Shown here piece after piece: positions 8,576 to 19,610 of a stretch of DNA of 64,000 bases. Each line of letters begins with the position of its first letter. Within the stretch, counting starts at the first letter, position 1. Under the pieces are notes generated by a model. It was not told the origin of the DNA and did not search any database. It saw only the letters and a program-made list of their open reading frames with translations. Source of the DNA: Sulfuritalea sp. (GTDB taxonomy: Bacteria > Pseudomonadota > Gammaproteobacteria > Burkholderiales > Rhodocyclaceae); contig NZ_JAFLDR010000007.1 in the NCBI RefSeq assembly GCF_017302275.1, forward strand, positions 62,001 through 126,000, read 5' to 3'. A program made the position numbers and the translations under genes.

Positions 8576-8901
8576 CAAGCAGATTGATCGATAGTGGTGG
8601 CCAAGCGGAAGCGCATGCAGTCGTGTATCCGGCATCTGGAGTGGACTCGGAATGGTCCGTGCCGACATGGAATCTGCGCACGTGGTGCCAATCGCTACAA
8701 GCGGCAGGCGTAAAGCTGCCGGCAGGGTTATCGGCCTGATGACGTGAGGGTGCGACCCGTATAGCCATGATGGGCGATCAATCTCAAAGCAAGCGCGGGA
8801 AGGGAACTGCCAGGGCAGACTTGTCCACGGCGGCGGCCGCGCAGCCCCTTCTATGGCGGAGCGGACGACGCGGTGGGCAAGTCGGGTTCATCGTGCGGGC
8901 C
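8558..8901 (-). ncRNA. Candidate IS guide RNA (bridge/seek RNA) region
   Basis: This 344-base non-coding segment lies between the transposase stop and the IS end. IS1111-type elements are known to encode their target-guiding RNA in the 3' non-coding end. The inference rests only on position, length and family. I did not fold the RNA or identify guide loops. Confidence 0.35.
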
Positions 8902-9984
8902 TTATGCGGCGATGGCGAATTCGGACCGGTTCAAGGTGTGCGCCAGGCGCTTGGACGAGGCATAGGGCTCCCCATCGCGCAAGGTCGCATAGCAAATGCG
9001 CGCCAGCTTGTTCGCCACCGCGCAGGCCGCCTTGTTGTGGTTCGCCCGGGCCTGCACCGCCAGCCCCCAGGAACGCAAGCCATCCAGGGTTTTGCCCGCT
9101 TGGCGCGCCACGCTAGCCGCGCGCAGCACCGCACGCGCCCCGTGGGTGAGCAGCATGCGCAAATAGCGATCGCCCTTCTTCGAGATCCGACCCAGGACCC
9201 GGCTGCCGCCGGAACTGAACTCGCGCGGCGTCAGGCCGAACCAGCTGGCGAAATGCCGGGCATCCTTGAAGTGGCTGACCGATCCCCCCGTGGCAGCCAC
9301 CATCGCCGTGGCCGTCAAGAGGCCGATGCCGGGAATCGACAACAGGGTCGTGCAGGCCGGGCTGTGTTTTGCCAGTTCGGCCAGCTCGCGTTCCAGTTGG
9401 GTAATCCGCAATTCCAGCAGGCGGATTTCCTCCACCAGGAAATTCATGGCACGGTGGATCATGGCCGGAATCGGGGTCTGCGGATCGGCCAGGGTGCGGC
9501 TGATCGCCTCGATGCCGGTGCGCGCGCCTTGTGGTATCGCCAGACCGAATTCACGACAGAAGCCGCTCAGAGCATTGATGCGCGAGGTACGCGCCCCCAT
9601 CCACAGCGAGCGGGTCCGGTGCAATCCCTGCATGGCTTGCTGTTCGACCGACTTGACGCGCACGGGAATGATCTCGGCACAACGGGCGGCTTCGAGCAGT
9701 GCCATCGCATCGGCGGCATCGGTCTTGTTGCGCTTCACGTAGGCGCGCACGTAGCTGGCTGGCAGCAGCTTGACCTGGATGCCCAGGCCATTGAGCAAGC
9801 GGCCCCAGTGATGGGCGGACCCGCAGGCCTCCATGATGACCAGCGTGACATCGCGATTCTGGAACCAGCGCTCGAACTGGCTGCGGGTCAGGCGGTGCGA
9901 TTCGATCACGCGCCATTCGCCGTCCGCGACGGCCAACTGGAAAACGCTTTTTGCAAGATCCACGGCAACGGTAGTAGCATTCAT
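8902..9984 (-). CDS. IS110-family DEDD transposase
   Basis: 360 residues starting MNATTVAVDLAKSVFQLAV, with AGGAGG upstream of the ATG at 9984; the longer open frame upstream of it has no support. The RuvC-like DEDD catalytic residues are visible: Asp in VAVDLAKS, Glu in IMEACGSAHH, and Asp in KTDAADA. The C-terminal Transposase_20 domain follows in LLSIPGIGLLTATAMVA and FASWFGLTPREFSSGG. It contains the serine expected in the second domain (SSGGS). The gene appears intact, so the element may still move. Confidence 0.93.
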   Translation of the reverse strand: MNATTVAVDLAKSVFQLAVADGEWRVIESHRLTRSQFERWFQNRDVTLVIMEACGSAHHWGRLLNGLGIQVKLLPASYVRAYVKRNKTDAADAMALLEAARCAEIIPVRVKSVEQQAMQGLHRTRSLWMGARTSRINALSGFCREFGLAIPQGARTGIEAISRTLADPQTPIPAMIHRAMNFLVEEIRLLELRITQLERELAELAKHSPACTTLLSIPGIGLLTATAMVAATGGSVSHFKDARHFASWFGLTPREFSSGGSRVLGRISKKGDRYLRMLLTHGARAVLRAASVARQAGKTLDGLRSWGLAVQARANHNKAACAVANKLARICYATLRDGEPYASSKRLAHTLNRSEFAIAA

Positions 9985-10078
9985 TTTGGATTCCTCCTTG
10001 GAGTTGCACGGTGCTGACACCCACGACCAATGAGCTTCAGCCGCGCATACAGTGCGCCAACAAAAGGGGGGAGTCCAT

Positions 10079-10190
10079 CCCATCACCAAAGCGGAACTAG
10101 ATTCAGCCTCCAGTTTAGAATAATTTATTAACTTGACTAAATTTATACACTGCACTAAATTAATACTATCCACTTCATGGCACTAAATTC
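10079..10190 (+). promoter_or_regulatory. AT-rich promoter region with three ACTAAATT repeats
   Basis: A good sigma-70 pattern is visible: TTGACT at 10133-10138, a 17-base spacer, TAAATT at 10156-10161. The octamer ACTAAATT occurs at 10136-10143, 10154-10161 and 10182-10189. The repeats overlap the -35, the -10 and the position just before the ATG, so a repressor bound there could block initiation (inference). This is the most AT-rich stretch of the region. Confidence 0.55.
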
Positions 10191-11459
10191 ATGTCTGATC
10201 TTGCAAATGCACCGCCCCCGAATCCGTTCCGACCAGGCAATGGCCAAAAGCCTGTTTATCTGGCAGGCCGCGACAAGGAACAACAGCAGTTCGAATCGAT
10301 GGTGCTCGATTCGACCGTCGCACAAAACCTGATCGTCACCGGTCTTCGAGGCGTAGGCAAGACCGTACTACTGGAGGAGTTGAAGCCAATCGCACAAAGG
10401 CGCGACTGGCTGTGGACTGGAAATGACCTGTCGGAATCGGCGAGCCTCACTGAGGATCGAATCGCTCGGCGCATCGTTGTCGACCTTTCAACGTTGGTTG
10501 CTCCGATGTTTGTGAGGAAAAACACAATTCACAAGCCAGGTTTTACGGCAACGGGCGAAGTGACAGAGACAAATGTCGGCTTTGACGATTTTTGGAACCT
10601 GTACGAAAAGACTCCCGGGCTTGTTGATGACAAATTGAAGGCAGTACTGACGGAGGCAAGGCGACTGCTTGAACAAACCAATGTACGAGGCGTGATATTT
10701 GCGTACGACGAAGCACAGAATCTCTCAGATCATGCGGTTGCCAAGGAGTATCCGCTGTCAATACTCCTTGACGTCTTCGCGTATTTTCAGCGCCATCGCT
10801 CCAAGTGCAACTTCATGCTAGTGCTTACGGGCCTCCCAACGCTTTACCCGAAACTTAATGAAGCCAGAACCTACTCGGAGCGAATGTTCCACACGATGTA
10901 CCTGAATCGGCTCGATCAAGACGACGCGCGCGCCGCAATCGTTAAGCCGATTGAGCTCACCAAGAGCACTCTGCGCTTCTCCAAGGAAACAATCGAGAGA
11001 ATTCTCAAGAACTCGAACGGGTATCCGTATTTCATACAATTCATCTGCAAAGAGGTTTTCGATGCATGGATTGCGAAGATGACCTACGGTGAAGTTCCTT
11101 CGGTGAACATGCAGTCGATCGTAGCCAAGCTCGACCAAGACTTTTTTTCTCCGCGTTGGTCAAGAGCCACCGATCGTCAGCAGGACTTCATGAAGGTCGT
11201 GGCTACGCTCGAAAACAGCGACGAAGAGTTCTCTGTTCAGGAAATCGTCGGGGTGTCAAGGGTTCTGCTGAAAAAAGGCTTCACACCTAGTCACGCCACT
11301 CAGATTCTTCAGGCTCTGGCGGAAAAGGGCTTGATGTACAAAAGCAGACGCGGAGGCTACTGCTTTGCGGTTCCTCTTCTAAGCCGCTTTATTAAGCGCC
11401 AAGTCTGGAACCCAGAAGCGTTGAAAAACCAAAATTCCGATGGTGACGACGCCCTTTAA
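10191..11459 (+). CDS. Orphan AAA/STAND-like ATPase
   Basis: 422 residues. Walker A is GLRGVGKTVLLEE (about residues 54-66) and Walker B is GVIFAYDEAQNL (about 167-178), with a sensor-like LVLTGLPTLYPKL. The fold resembles archaeal-type/ORC1-Cdc6-like ATPases. The C-terminal 100 residues (FSVQEIVGVSRVLLKKGFTP...) look like a winged helix. Base composition is visibly lower in GC than in neighbouring genes, and the gene directly abuts an IS end, so it was probably acquired. No toxin, nuclease or protease partner is adjacent. A defence or regulatory role is possible but unproven. Confidence 0.75.
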   Translation: MSDLANAPPPNPFRPGNGQKPVYLAGRDKEQQQFESMVLDSTVAQNLIVTGLRGVGKTVLLEELKPIAQRRDWLWTGNDLSESASLTEDRIARRIVVDLSTLVAPMFVRKNTIHKPGFTATGEVTETNVGFDDFWNLYEKTPGLVDDKLKAVLTEARRLLEQTNVRGVIFAYDEAQNLSDHAVAKEYPLSILLDVFAYFQRHRSKCNFMLVLTGLPTLYPKLNEARTYSERMFHTMYLNRLDQDDARAAIVKPIELTKSTLRFSKETIERILKNSNGYPYFIQFICKEVFDAWIAKMTYGEVPSVNMQSIVAKLDQDFFSPRWSRATDRQQDFMKVVATLENSDEEFSVQEIVGVSRVLLKKGFTPSHATQILQALAEKGLMYKSRRGGYCFAVPLLSRFIKRQVWNPEALKNQNSDGDDAL

Positions 11460-11652
11460 TGCCTATGCCTGCTTGTTCCGGCTGGGTCGCCTATGCCACA
11501 TCGACGACAGCTGACACCCGTAACTGCCAAGACACGGGTAGCCGATCACGAGTAACAGACACTTTGCCGACTTCGCCGCGCAGGGATTCACGTAGCTGGG
11601 TCGGCCAATAATCCGCCGTCACTCCCGCGCCAGCGCTTGCAATCGGGCGCCC

Positions 11653-11696
11653 AAAAAATGAAAACGGCTGCCGCGCCGAACCCGGCGCGGCAGCCG
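11653..11696 (-). terminator. Rho-independent terminator of the fad operon
   Basis: A 13-bp stem (CGGCTGCCGCGCC at 11665-11677, GGCGCGGCAGCCG at 11684-11696) with a 6-base loop. On the minus strand it is followed by TTTT and TTTTTT. It lies ten bases past the thiolase stop codon. The remaining gap back to 11460 shows nothing recognisable. Confidence 0.9.
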
Positions 11697-11706
11697 CTTG
11701 TCGGCG

Positions 11707-12903
11707 TCACATCCGCTCGAAGATCCCCGCCGCGCCCATGCCGGTGCCGACGCACATGGTGACCATGCCGTACTTCAGATTGCGCCGGCGCAGCGCGTGC
11801 ACCGTGGTCGCGGCGCGGATCGCGCCGGTGGCGCCGAGCGGATGGCCCAAAGCGATGGCGCCGCCCAGCGGATTGACCTTGGCCGGATCGAGGCCCAGGT
11901 CGCCTATCACCGCCAACGCCTGCGCGGCGAAGGCCTCGTTGAGTTCGATCCAGTCGAGCTGGTCCTGGGTGATGCCGGCTGCCTTGCAGGCCACCGGGAT
12001 TGCTTCCTTGGGGCCGATGCCCATGATTTCGGGCGGCACGCCGCGCACGGCGAAGGACACGAAGCGCGCCAGCGGCGTCAGGTTGAACTGCTTGAGGATT
12101 TTCTCGCTGACCAGAATCAGCGCACCGGCGCCGTCGGAGGTCTGCGAACTGTTGCCGGCCGTGACCGAACCCTTGGCGGCGAACACCGGCTTCAGCTTGG
12201 CCAGCGCGGCGAGGTTGGAATCCGCACGCGCGCCTTCGTCGCGATTGACGCTGCGCTTCTTAAGCTCGACCTCGCCCGAGGACAGGTTCGGCACGCGTTC
12301 GACGATCTCAACTGCGGTCGTCTCAGCATCGAACTCGCCCGCCTGTTGGCCGGCAATGGCCTTCTGGTGGGATGCGAGCGCGAACTCGTCCTGCGCTTCG
12401 CGCGTCACCTTCCACTGGCTGGCGACCTTCTCGGCGGTGAGGCCCATGCCGTAGGCCATGCCGACATTCTCGTCGGCAAACACGTTCATGTTGATCGAGG
12501 GATGGAAGCCGCCCATCGGCACCATGGACATCGATTCGGCGCCACCGGCGATCATGACGTCGGCCTGGCCGACGCGGATGCGGTCGGCGGCCATCGCCAC
12601 GGCGGTGATGCCCGAGGCGCAAAAGCGATTGACGGTGACGCCGCCCACGGTATTGGGCAGGCCGGCCAGCAGCACGGCATTACGTGCCATGTTGAGGCCG
12701 GATTCGCCCTCGGGGAAGGAGCAGCCGACAATGGCGTCCTCGATCAGCTTCGGATCGAGGCCCGGAACCTGGTTCATGGCCGAGCGGATCGCCGCGACCA
12801 GCAGGTCGTCGGGGCGGACGTTGCGGAACATGCCGCGCGGCGCCTTGCCGATCGGGGTACGGGTGGCGGCAACGATGTAGGCGTCTTGAAGTTGCTTTGT
12901 CAT
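11707..12903 (-). CDS. fadA: Acetyl-CoA C-acyltransferase (thiolase)
   Basis: 398 residues from MTKQLQDAYIVAATRTPIGK. This ATG has GAGGAGA upstream; an upstream in-frame extension is ignored. The nucleophilic cysteine is in VNRFCASGITAV. The C-terminal motifs NPLGGAIALGHPLGATG and MCVGTGMGAAG carry the catalytic His and Cys. It performs the last step of beta-oxidation. It lies 11 bases after the fadN-type gene and is the last gene of the operon. Confidence 0.95.
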   Translation of the reverse strand: MTKQLQDAYIVAATRTPIGKAPRGMFRNVRPDDLLVAAIRSAMNQVPGLDPKLIEDAIVGCSFPEGESGLNMARNAVLLAGLPNTVGGVTVNRFCASGITAVAMAADRIRVGQADVMIAGGAESMSMVPMGGFHPSINMNVFADENVGMAYGMGLTAEKVASQWKVTREAQDEFALASHQKAIAGQQAGEFDAETTAVEIVERVPNLSSGEVELKKRSVNRDEGARADSNLAALAKLKPVFAAKGSVTAGNSSQTSDGAGALILVSEKILKQFNLTPLARFVSFAVRGVPPEIMGIGPKEAIPVACKAAGITQDQLDWIELNEAFAAQALAVIGDLGLDPAKVNPLGGAIALGHPLGATGAIRAATTVHALRRRNLKYGMVTMCVGTGMGAAGIFERM

Positions 12904-12914
12904 TTCGATTCTCC

Positions 12915-15302
<2,388 letters not shown>

Positions 15303-15342
15303 GTTGGTCCTTTGTTATTGAGTCGGCAACACTCTACTTGAA

Positions 15343-15427
15343 CGTTCGCCCTGAGCTTGTCTTTCCGATCGTCCTGAGCCCGTCGAAGGAAGGGCAAGCG
15401 GGGCTTCGACAAGCTCAGCCCGAACGG
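15343..15427. repeat. REP-like inverted repeats (TGAGCYYGTCGAAGG family)
   Basis: CGTTCGCCCTGAGCTTGTC (15343-15361) is followed by CCTGAGCCCGTCGAAGG, then by an inverted copy ending CTCAGCCCGAACGGG. The motif resembles a palindromic repeat seen in many GC-rich proteobacteria. It fills the gap between the acyl-CoA dehydrogenase and fadN-type genes and could form a long hairpin in their mRNA. Confidence 0.8.
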
Positions 15428-15453
15428 GCTTAAGGCTAACTCATGCCTGATCA

Positions 15454-17244
15454 CTAAAACAGTTCGGCTTCGAGATCGAGCAGCGGCTTGGCGCCGGAAC
15501 GCGCCTGGCGGATCAGCATGGCAGTCTCGGGCAGCAGACGGGCAAAGTAGAAACGCGCGGTGGCGAGCTTGGCCTTGTAGAACCCATCACCGGAATCCAG
15601 CTTCTCCAGCGCGATCTTCGCCATGCGGGCAAAGAAGTAACTGTAAACCAGATGGCCGACCACGCGCAGGTAGGGCACGGCAGCGGCGCCGACTTCGTCC
15701 TGGTTCTGCATCGCCTTCATGCCGATTTCCATGGTCAGCTTGGTCACCTTGTCGCCCAGGTCGGCCAGCGGCGTGACGAACTCGTTCATCGCCTCGTCGG
15801 TACCGTTTTCCTCGACGAAGGCCTGCACCAGGGCGCCGAACTTCTTCAGCCTGGTGCCGTTGTCCATCAGGATCTTGCGCCCCAGCAGATCGAGCGACTG
15901 GATGGTGTTGGTGCCTTCGTAGATCATGTTGATGCGGGCATCGCGCACGTATTGCTCGACGCCGGTGCCGGTGATGAAGCCGGAGCCGCCATGCACCTGC
16001 ATGGCTTCCGAGGTGGCGATCCAGCCGTTGTCGGTCATGAAGGCCTTGACGATAGGGGTCAGCAGCGTCACCAGGTCGGCCGCATCCTTGCGCACCGACT
16101 CGTCGGGATGGCTCAGTTCGCGGTCGATCATCATTGCGATGAAGGACGAAAACGCACGCCCGCCCTCGGCATAGGCCCTGGCGGTGAGCAGCATGCGACG
16201 CACGTCCGGATGCACGATGATCGGGTCGGCCGCCTGCTCGGGCGCCTTGGGGCCGGAGAGGCTGCGCATCTGCAGCCTTTCCCTGGCATAGACCAGGGCG
16301 TTCTGGTAGGCCACTTCGGTCAGCCCCAGGCCCTGCATGCCGACGCCGAGCCGCGCTGCGTTCATCATGACGAACATGGCGTTGAGGCCCTTGTTCGGCT
16401 GGCCGATGATCCAACCGGTAGCGCCATCCAGGTTCATCTGGCAGGTGGAACTGCCGTGGATGCCCATTTTATCTTCGAGCGCGCCGCAGGTGATCGCGTT
16501 GCGCGCACCGAGGCTGCCGTCGGCATTCGGGATGAATTTCGGCACCACGAAGAGCGATATGCCCTTGGTACCGGCCGGCGCGTCGGGCAGGCGGGCCAGC
16601 ACCAGGTGGATGATGTTTTCCGCCATGTCATGCTCACCCGCGGAAATGAAGATCTTGCCGCCTGTGATCTTGTAGCTGCCATCGGCCTGGGGCAGGGCCC
16701 TTGAGCGCAACAGGCCAAGGTCGGTGCCGCAGTGCGGCTCGGTCAGGCACATGGTGCCGGTCCATTGCCCGGAAACGAGTTTGGGCAGGTATAGCGTCTT
16801 CTGCTCCGGCGTGCCGTGCTCGTGCAGACACTCGTAGGCGCCGTGCGACAGGCCCGGATACATGTACCAGGCCTGATTCGACGAGTTGAGCATCTCCGAC
16901 AAGGAGTTGTAGACCACGATCGGCAGGCCCTGTCCGCCATACTCCGGATCGCAGGTCAGTGACGGCCAACCCGCCTCGACGAACTGGCGATAGGCTTCCT
17001 TGAAGCCGGCCGGCGTGGTGACGGTGTGGGTTGCCGTATCGAGCCGGCAGCCTTCGCGATCGCCGACGGCATTCAGCGGGAACAGCACCTTGGAGCTGAA
17101 CCTGGCGCCCTCTTCCAGGATGTGGTTGATGGTGTCGGTATCGACCTCGGCGTGTGCCGGAAGAGCCTTGAGTTCGCTGGAGACATCGAGCAGTTCGTGC
17201 AAAACGAAGTGCATGTCGCGCAAGGGCGCGTTGTATTGACCCAT
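15454..17244 (-). CDS. Acyl-CoA dehydrogenase, 596-aa class (second paralogue)
   Basis: 596 residues, equal in length to the enzyme at 3386-5176 and clearly related. Signatures are MCLTEPHCGTDLGLLRSRAL, HGGSGFITGTGVEQYVRDAR and MIYEGTNTIQ with the expected catalytic Glu. GGAGG precedes the ATG. First gene of the leftward unit acyl-CoA dehydrogenase - fadN type - fadA, so together they encode a full beta-oxidation cycle feeding ETF. A PsrA-like operator candidate lies upstream at 17298. Confidence 0.94.
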   Translation of the reverse strand: MGQYNAPLRDMHFVLHELLDVSSELKALPAHAEVDTDTINHILEEGARFSSKVLFPLNAVGDREGCRLDTATHTVTTPAGFKEAYRQFVEAGWPSLTCDPEYGGQGLPIVVYNSLSEMLNSSNQAWYMYPGLSHGAYECLHEHGTPEQKTLYLPKLVSGQWTGTMCLTEPHCGTDLGLLRSRALPQADGSYKITGGKIFISAGEHDMAENIIHLVLARLPDAPAGTKGISLFVVPKFIPNADGSLGARNAITCGALEDKMGIHGSSTCQMNLDGATGWIIGQPNKGLNAMFVMMNAARLGVGMQGLGLTEVAYQNALVYARERLQMRSLSGPKAPEQAADPIIVHPDVRRMLLTARAYAEGGRAFSSFIAMMIDRELSHPDESVRKDAADLVTLLTPIVKAFMTDNGWIATSEAMQVHGGSGFITGTGVEQYVRDARINMIYEGTNTIQSLDLLGRKILMDNGTRLKKFGALVQAFVEENGTDEAMNEFVTPLADLGDKVTKLTMEIGMKAMQNQDEVGAAAVPYLRVVGHLVYSYFFARMAKIALEKLDSGDGFYKAKLATARFYFARLLPETAMLIRQARSGAKPLLDLEAELF

Positions 17245-17297
17245 GGGGTCCTCCTTTATCTTGTTGACCAGCCGCGGCCGCCCCTAGCGAACAGCCG

Positions 17298-17316
17298 TTT
17301 CAAACAAACGTTTTAA
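17298..17316 (-). promoter_or_regulatory. PsrA/FadR-like operator candidate
   Basis: TTTCAAACAAACGTTTTAA approximates the PsrA consensus (CAAAC-N-GTTTG). It stands 54 bases before the acyl-CoA dehydrogenase ATG in an AT-rich stretch. No psrA gene is in the window, so the regulator is unassigned. Confidence 0.4.
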
Positions 17317-17361
17317 TAATAACGCGGTTTGCCTGATGGGAGTAGTTGCCCGGCTCTAAAT

Positions 17362-17904
17362 TCAGCGCAGGAAGTTGCGGCTGATCTCGCGGAACAGGTC
17401 GGAATCGGCCTTGCGCAGCCATTCGAAGGCCACCATCTCGCGGCTGACGATGCTTGCTCCGGCCTGGCGCATGCGCGCCAGTGCCAGCGCCTTGTCCGAA
17501 TCGTGGCGCGAACCGACGGCTTCCTCGACGACAAAGACCTGGCGCCCGCTCGCCAGCAGTTCCATGACGGTCTGCAGGACGCAGACATGGGTTTCCATGC
17601 CGCAGACGACCAGTTGCGGATGCTTGCCGGCGGCAGAGAATCCGTGGCAACCGCCGGCCACCGCCGAGAAATGCAGCTTGCCGGCGATGCAGGCTTCGGG
17701 AAGTTCGGCTGCGACCAGAGGATGGGTCGGACCCAGGCCTTGCGGGTATTGCTCGCAGGCCAGCACCGGGATCTCCATGCGACGCGCGACACGGATCAGC
17801 CAGACCACCTGGTCGAGCAGCGCCTGCCAGCCGGAAATCGCCGGTACCAGTCGGCCCTGGACATCCACCACCAAGAGCGCGGATTGCTTCGCATCGATCA
17901 GCAT
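17362..17904 (-). CDS. Isochorismatase-family cysteine hydrolase
   Basis: 180 residues from MLIDAKQSALLVVDVQGRLV, with GGGAGGAG just upstream of the ATG. The catalytic triad pattern of the family is visible: Asp in VVDVQGR, Lys in IAGKLHFSA, Cys in GMETHVCVLQTVM. The start overlaps the end of the exonuclease gene by seven bases, so the two are coupled. The substrate is unknown; YcaC/nicotinamidase-like hydrolases are diverse. Confidence 0.85.
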   Translation of the reverse strand: MLIDAKQSALLVVDVQGRLVPAISGWQALLDQVVWLIRVARRMEIPVLACEQYPQGLGPTHPLVAAELPEACIAGKLHFSAVAGGCHGFSAAGKHPQLVVCGMETHVCVLQTVMELLASGRQVFVVEEAVGSRHDSDKALALARMRQAGASIVSREMVAFEWLRKADSDLFREISRNFLR

Positions 17905-18692
17905 GACTCCTCCCAGGCGGTGATGAACTCTTTCCAATGCGGCAGCCCCGTCGCGGCCAGTGACGACTTGACCAGAGCGAGTTCGGCCTCGTGCTCCGCC
18001 TTGCTGAGCAGGCCGCGCATCATCTGGAAACGCAGGAATACCAGGAAGGTATTGACCACGTCGGTCTCGCAGTAGTCGCGAATCTCGGCGACGCGCCCCT
18101 CCAGCCAGGCGCCCCAGACCGCCGAACCGTCCATGCCGAGCTTGCCCGGCAGGCCCATCAGGCGCGCCAGTTGGTCGAGGGGAGCGCTGCCGCGCGGCTG
18201 GTACATCGCCAGCAGGTCCATCAGGTCGGTATGCCGCATGTGGTAGCGGCTGATGTAATTGTTCCACTTGAAATCGCGCGAGTCGCGATAGTCGCCCTCG
18301 CCCATGTCCCAGTACCGTGGCGCGGTGACGCCGTGGATCAGCCCGCGGTAATGCAGCACCGGCAGGTCGAAGCCGCCGCCATTCCAGGACACCAGTTGCG
18401 GGGTGAACTTCTCCACGCCGTCGAAGAAGCGCTGGATGATTTCGCCCTCGCCCGACTTCGGCTCGGCCAGCGACCAGACGCGAAAACCGTCATCACTGCG
18501 CAAGGCGCAGGAGATGACGACCACCCGCTGCAGGTGCAGGGGCAGGAAGTCGCTGCCATTCTTTGCCCGCTGGCGCTGGAAGGCGAACTCGGCCACCTCG
18601 GCATCGGAAAGCGCCGCCGGCAGTTCGTGCAGCCTACGCAGGCCGGCGATGTCCGGAATGGTCTCGATGTCGAAGACGAGAACGGGGGTCAT
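17898..18692 (-). CDS. PolB-type 3'-5' exonuclease domain protein
   Basis: 264 residues. MTPVLVFDIETIPD is the hallmark DxE motif of the DNA_pol_B_exo2 family. WNGGGFDLPVLHYRG is the Exo II region, and RDYCETDVVNTFLVFLR contains the C-terminal acidic residue. A predicted stand-alone 3'-5' exonuclease, function in the cell unknown. Upstream of its ATG is a dispersed-repeat copy and the divergent IclR gene. Confidence 0.88.
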   Translation of the reverse strand: MTPVLVFDIETIPDIAGLRRLHELPAALSDAEVAEFAFQRQRAKNGSDFLPLHLQRVVVISCALRSDDGFRVWSLAEPKSGEGEIIQRFFDGVEKFTPQLVSWNGGGFDLPVLHYRGLIHGVTAPRYWDMGEGDYRDSRDFKWNNYISRYHMRHTDLMDLLAMYQPRGSAPLDQLARLMGLPGKLGMDGSAVWGAWLEGRVAEIRDYCETDVVNTFLVFLRFQMMRGLLSKAEHEAELALVKSSLAATGLPHWKEFITAWEESC

Positions 18693-18711
18693 GGGCTGGG
18701 TTCCGCGGAAA

Positions 18712-18731
18712 GTCGGCGCTGGCGATACGGC
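18712..18731 (+). repeat. Dispersed bipartite repeat, copy 6
   Basis: N7 = TGGCGAT, preceded by GAAA. In the 57-base gap between the divergent exonuclease and IclR genes, so it lies in promoter space for both. Confidence 0.9.
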
Positions 18732-18749
18732 AATTCTATAATCGCGCCC

Positions 18750-19610
18750 ATGTCAGGTGAGGAAAAAGACGAGGACAGCCGCCAGGGCATCCAGTCGATC
18801 GAGGTTGGCGTACCCCTGTTGCGGGTGCTGGCCGACCATGGCGCGCCGATGATGCTGCGTGACCTCGCCATCGCCGCCGGCATGCCCGCCGCCAAGGCGC
18901 ACCGCTACCTGGTGAGCCTGGTGCGCACCGGGCTGGTGATACAGGACAGCCTCTCTGGTCGCTACGACCTCGGCCACTTCGCGCTGGAACTTGGCCTGGC
19001 CTGCATTGCGCGGCTCGATCCGGTGCGCATGGCGAACCCGGTGCTCGACGCACTGGGCGAGGAAATCGGCGAAACCGTGGCGTTGGCGGTGTGGGGCAAC
19101 ATGGGCCCGACCATCGTGCGCTGGGTCGATTCGCGGCGCCCGGTTTCCGTCAACCTGCGTACCGGCGCGGTGATGCCGCTGCTGCATTCGGCGATCGGCC
19201 TCTGCTTCGTCAGCTTCTTCGATTCGCCGCTGCTGTCGCGCCGGATCGACGAGGAACTCCAGATCAACGCCCGCGGCGACGATCCCCGCGCGCCGATCAC
19301 GCGCGCCGAACTCGACGCGCTGGTCGCCGAATGCCGCCAGCATGGCCTGTCGCGCGCGGTCGGTTCGGTGATACCGGGCATCAACGCCTTCTGCGCCCCG
19401 GTGTTCGACCACGAGGGCAAGATGGTGCTGGCCATCACCGGCCTCGGCCCGGCCGGCATCTTCCCGCCCGGCTGGAGCAGCCCGATGGCCAGGGCGATCC
19501 GCAAGGCCGCGCAAGCCATCTCGCGCCAGCTTGGCTGGCGCGGCGATCAGGCGGGAGCCGCTATCCGCCGCATGCAATCGCGCAACGGTCCGCCATCGGC
19601 GTTGAAGTAG
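18750..19610 (+). CDS. IclR-family transcriptional regulator
   Basis: 286 residues from MSGEEKDEDSRQGIQSIEVG. The winged helix is at residues 15-75 (LRDLAIAAGMPAAKAHRYLV). The effector domain contains GLSRAVGSVIPGINAFCAPV and FDHEGKMVLAITGLG, typical of IclR. Its targets are not obvious; the divergent exonuclease/isochorismatase pair is one option. The last 64 bases overlap the 3' end of the convergent Fic gene. Confidence 0.9.
   Translation: MSGEEKDEDSRQGIQSIEVGVPLLRVLADHGAPMMLRDLAIAAGMPAAKAHRYLVSLVRTGLVIQDSLSGRYDLGHFALELGLACIARLDPVRMANPVLDALGEEIGETVALAVWGNMGPTIVRWVDSRRPVSVNLRTGAVMPLLHSAIGLCFVSFFDSPLLSRRIDEELQINARGDDPRAPITRAELDALVAECRQHGLSRAVGSVIPGINAFCAPVFDHEGKMVLAITGLGPAGIFPPGWSSPMARAIRKAAQAISRQLGWRGDQAGAAIRRMQSRNGPPSALK

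Larger units (their letters stand above)
8558..10078 (-). mobile_element. IS110-family (IS1111-like) insertion sequence
   Basis: About 1.52 kb bounded by 12-base inverted repeats, ATGGACTCCCCC at 8558-8569 and GGGGGAGTCCAT at 10067-10078. It contains one DEDD transposase gene on the minus strand. No target-site duplication is seen, as expected for this family. Subterminal inverted repeats and a long non-coding stretch 3' of the transposase (8558-8901) against only about 94 bases 5' of it point to the IS1111 subgroup. Exact ends may lie a few bases outside the repeats. Confidence 0.85.

Noticed and set aside
11620..11645. Near-match to the dispersed repeat (CCGTCACTCCCGCGCCAGCGCTTG)
   Set aside because: Spacing and the GTCGGCGC half do not fit, so it is treated as chance.
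15680..15704. AAGTCGGCGCC on the minus strand in the second acyl-CoA dehydrogenase
   Set aside because: Only the left half matches; no ACGGC at the required spacing. It encodes EVGAAAVP, plausible for the protein.
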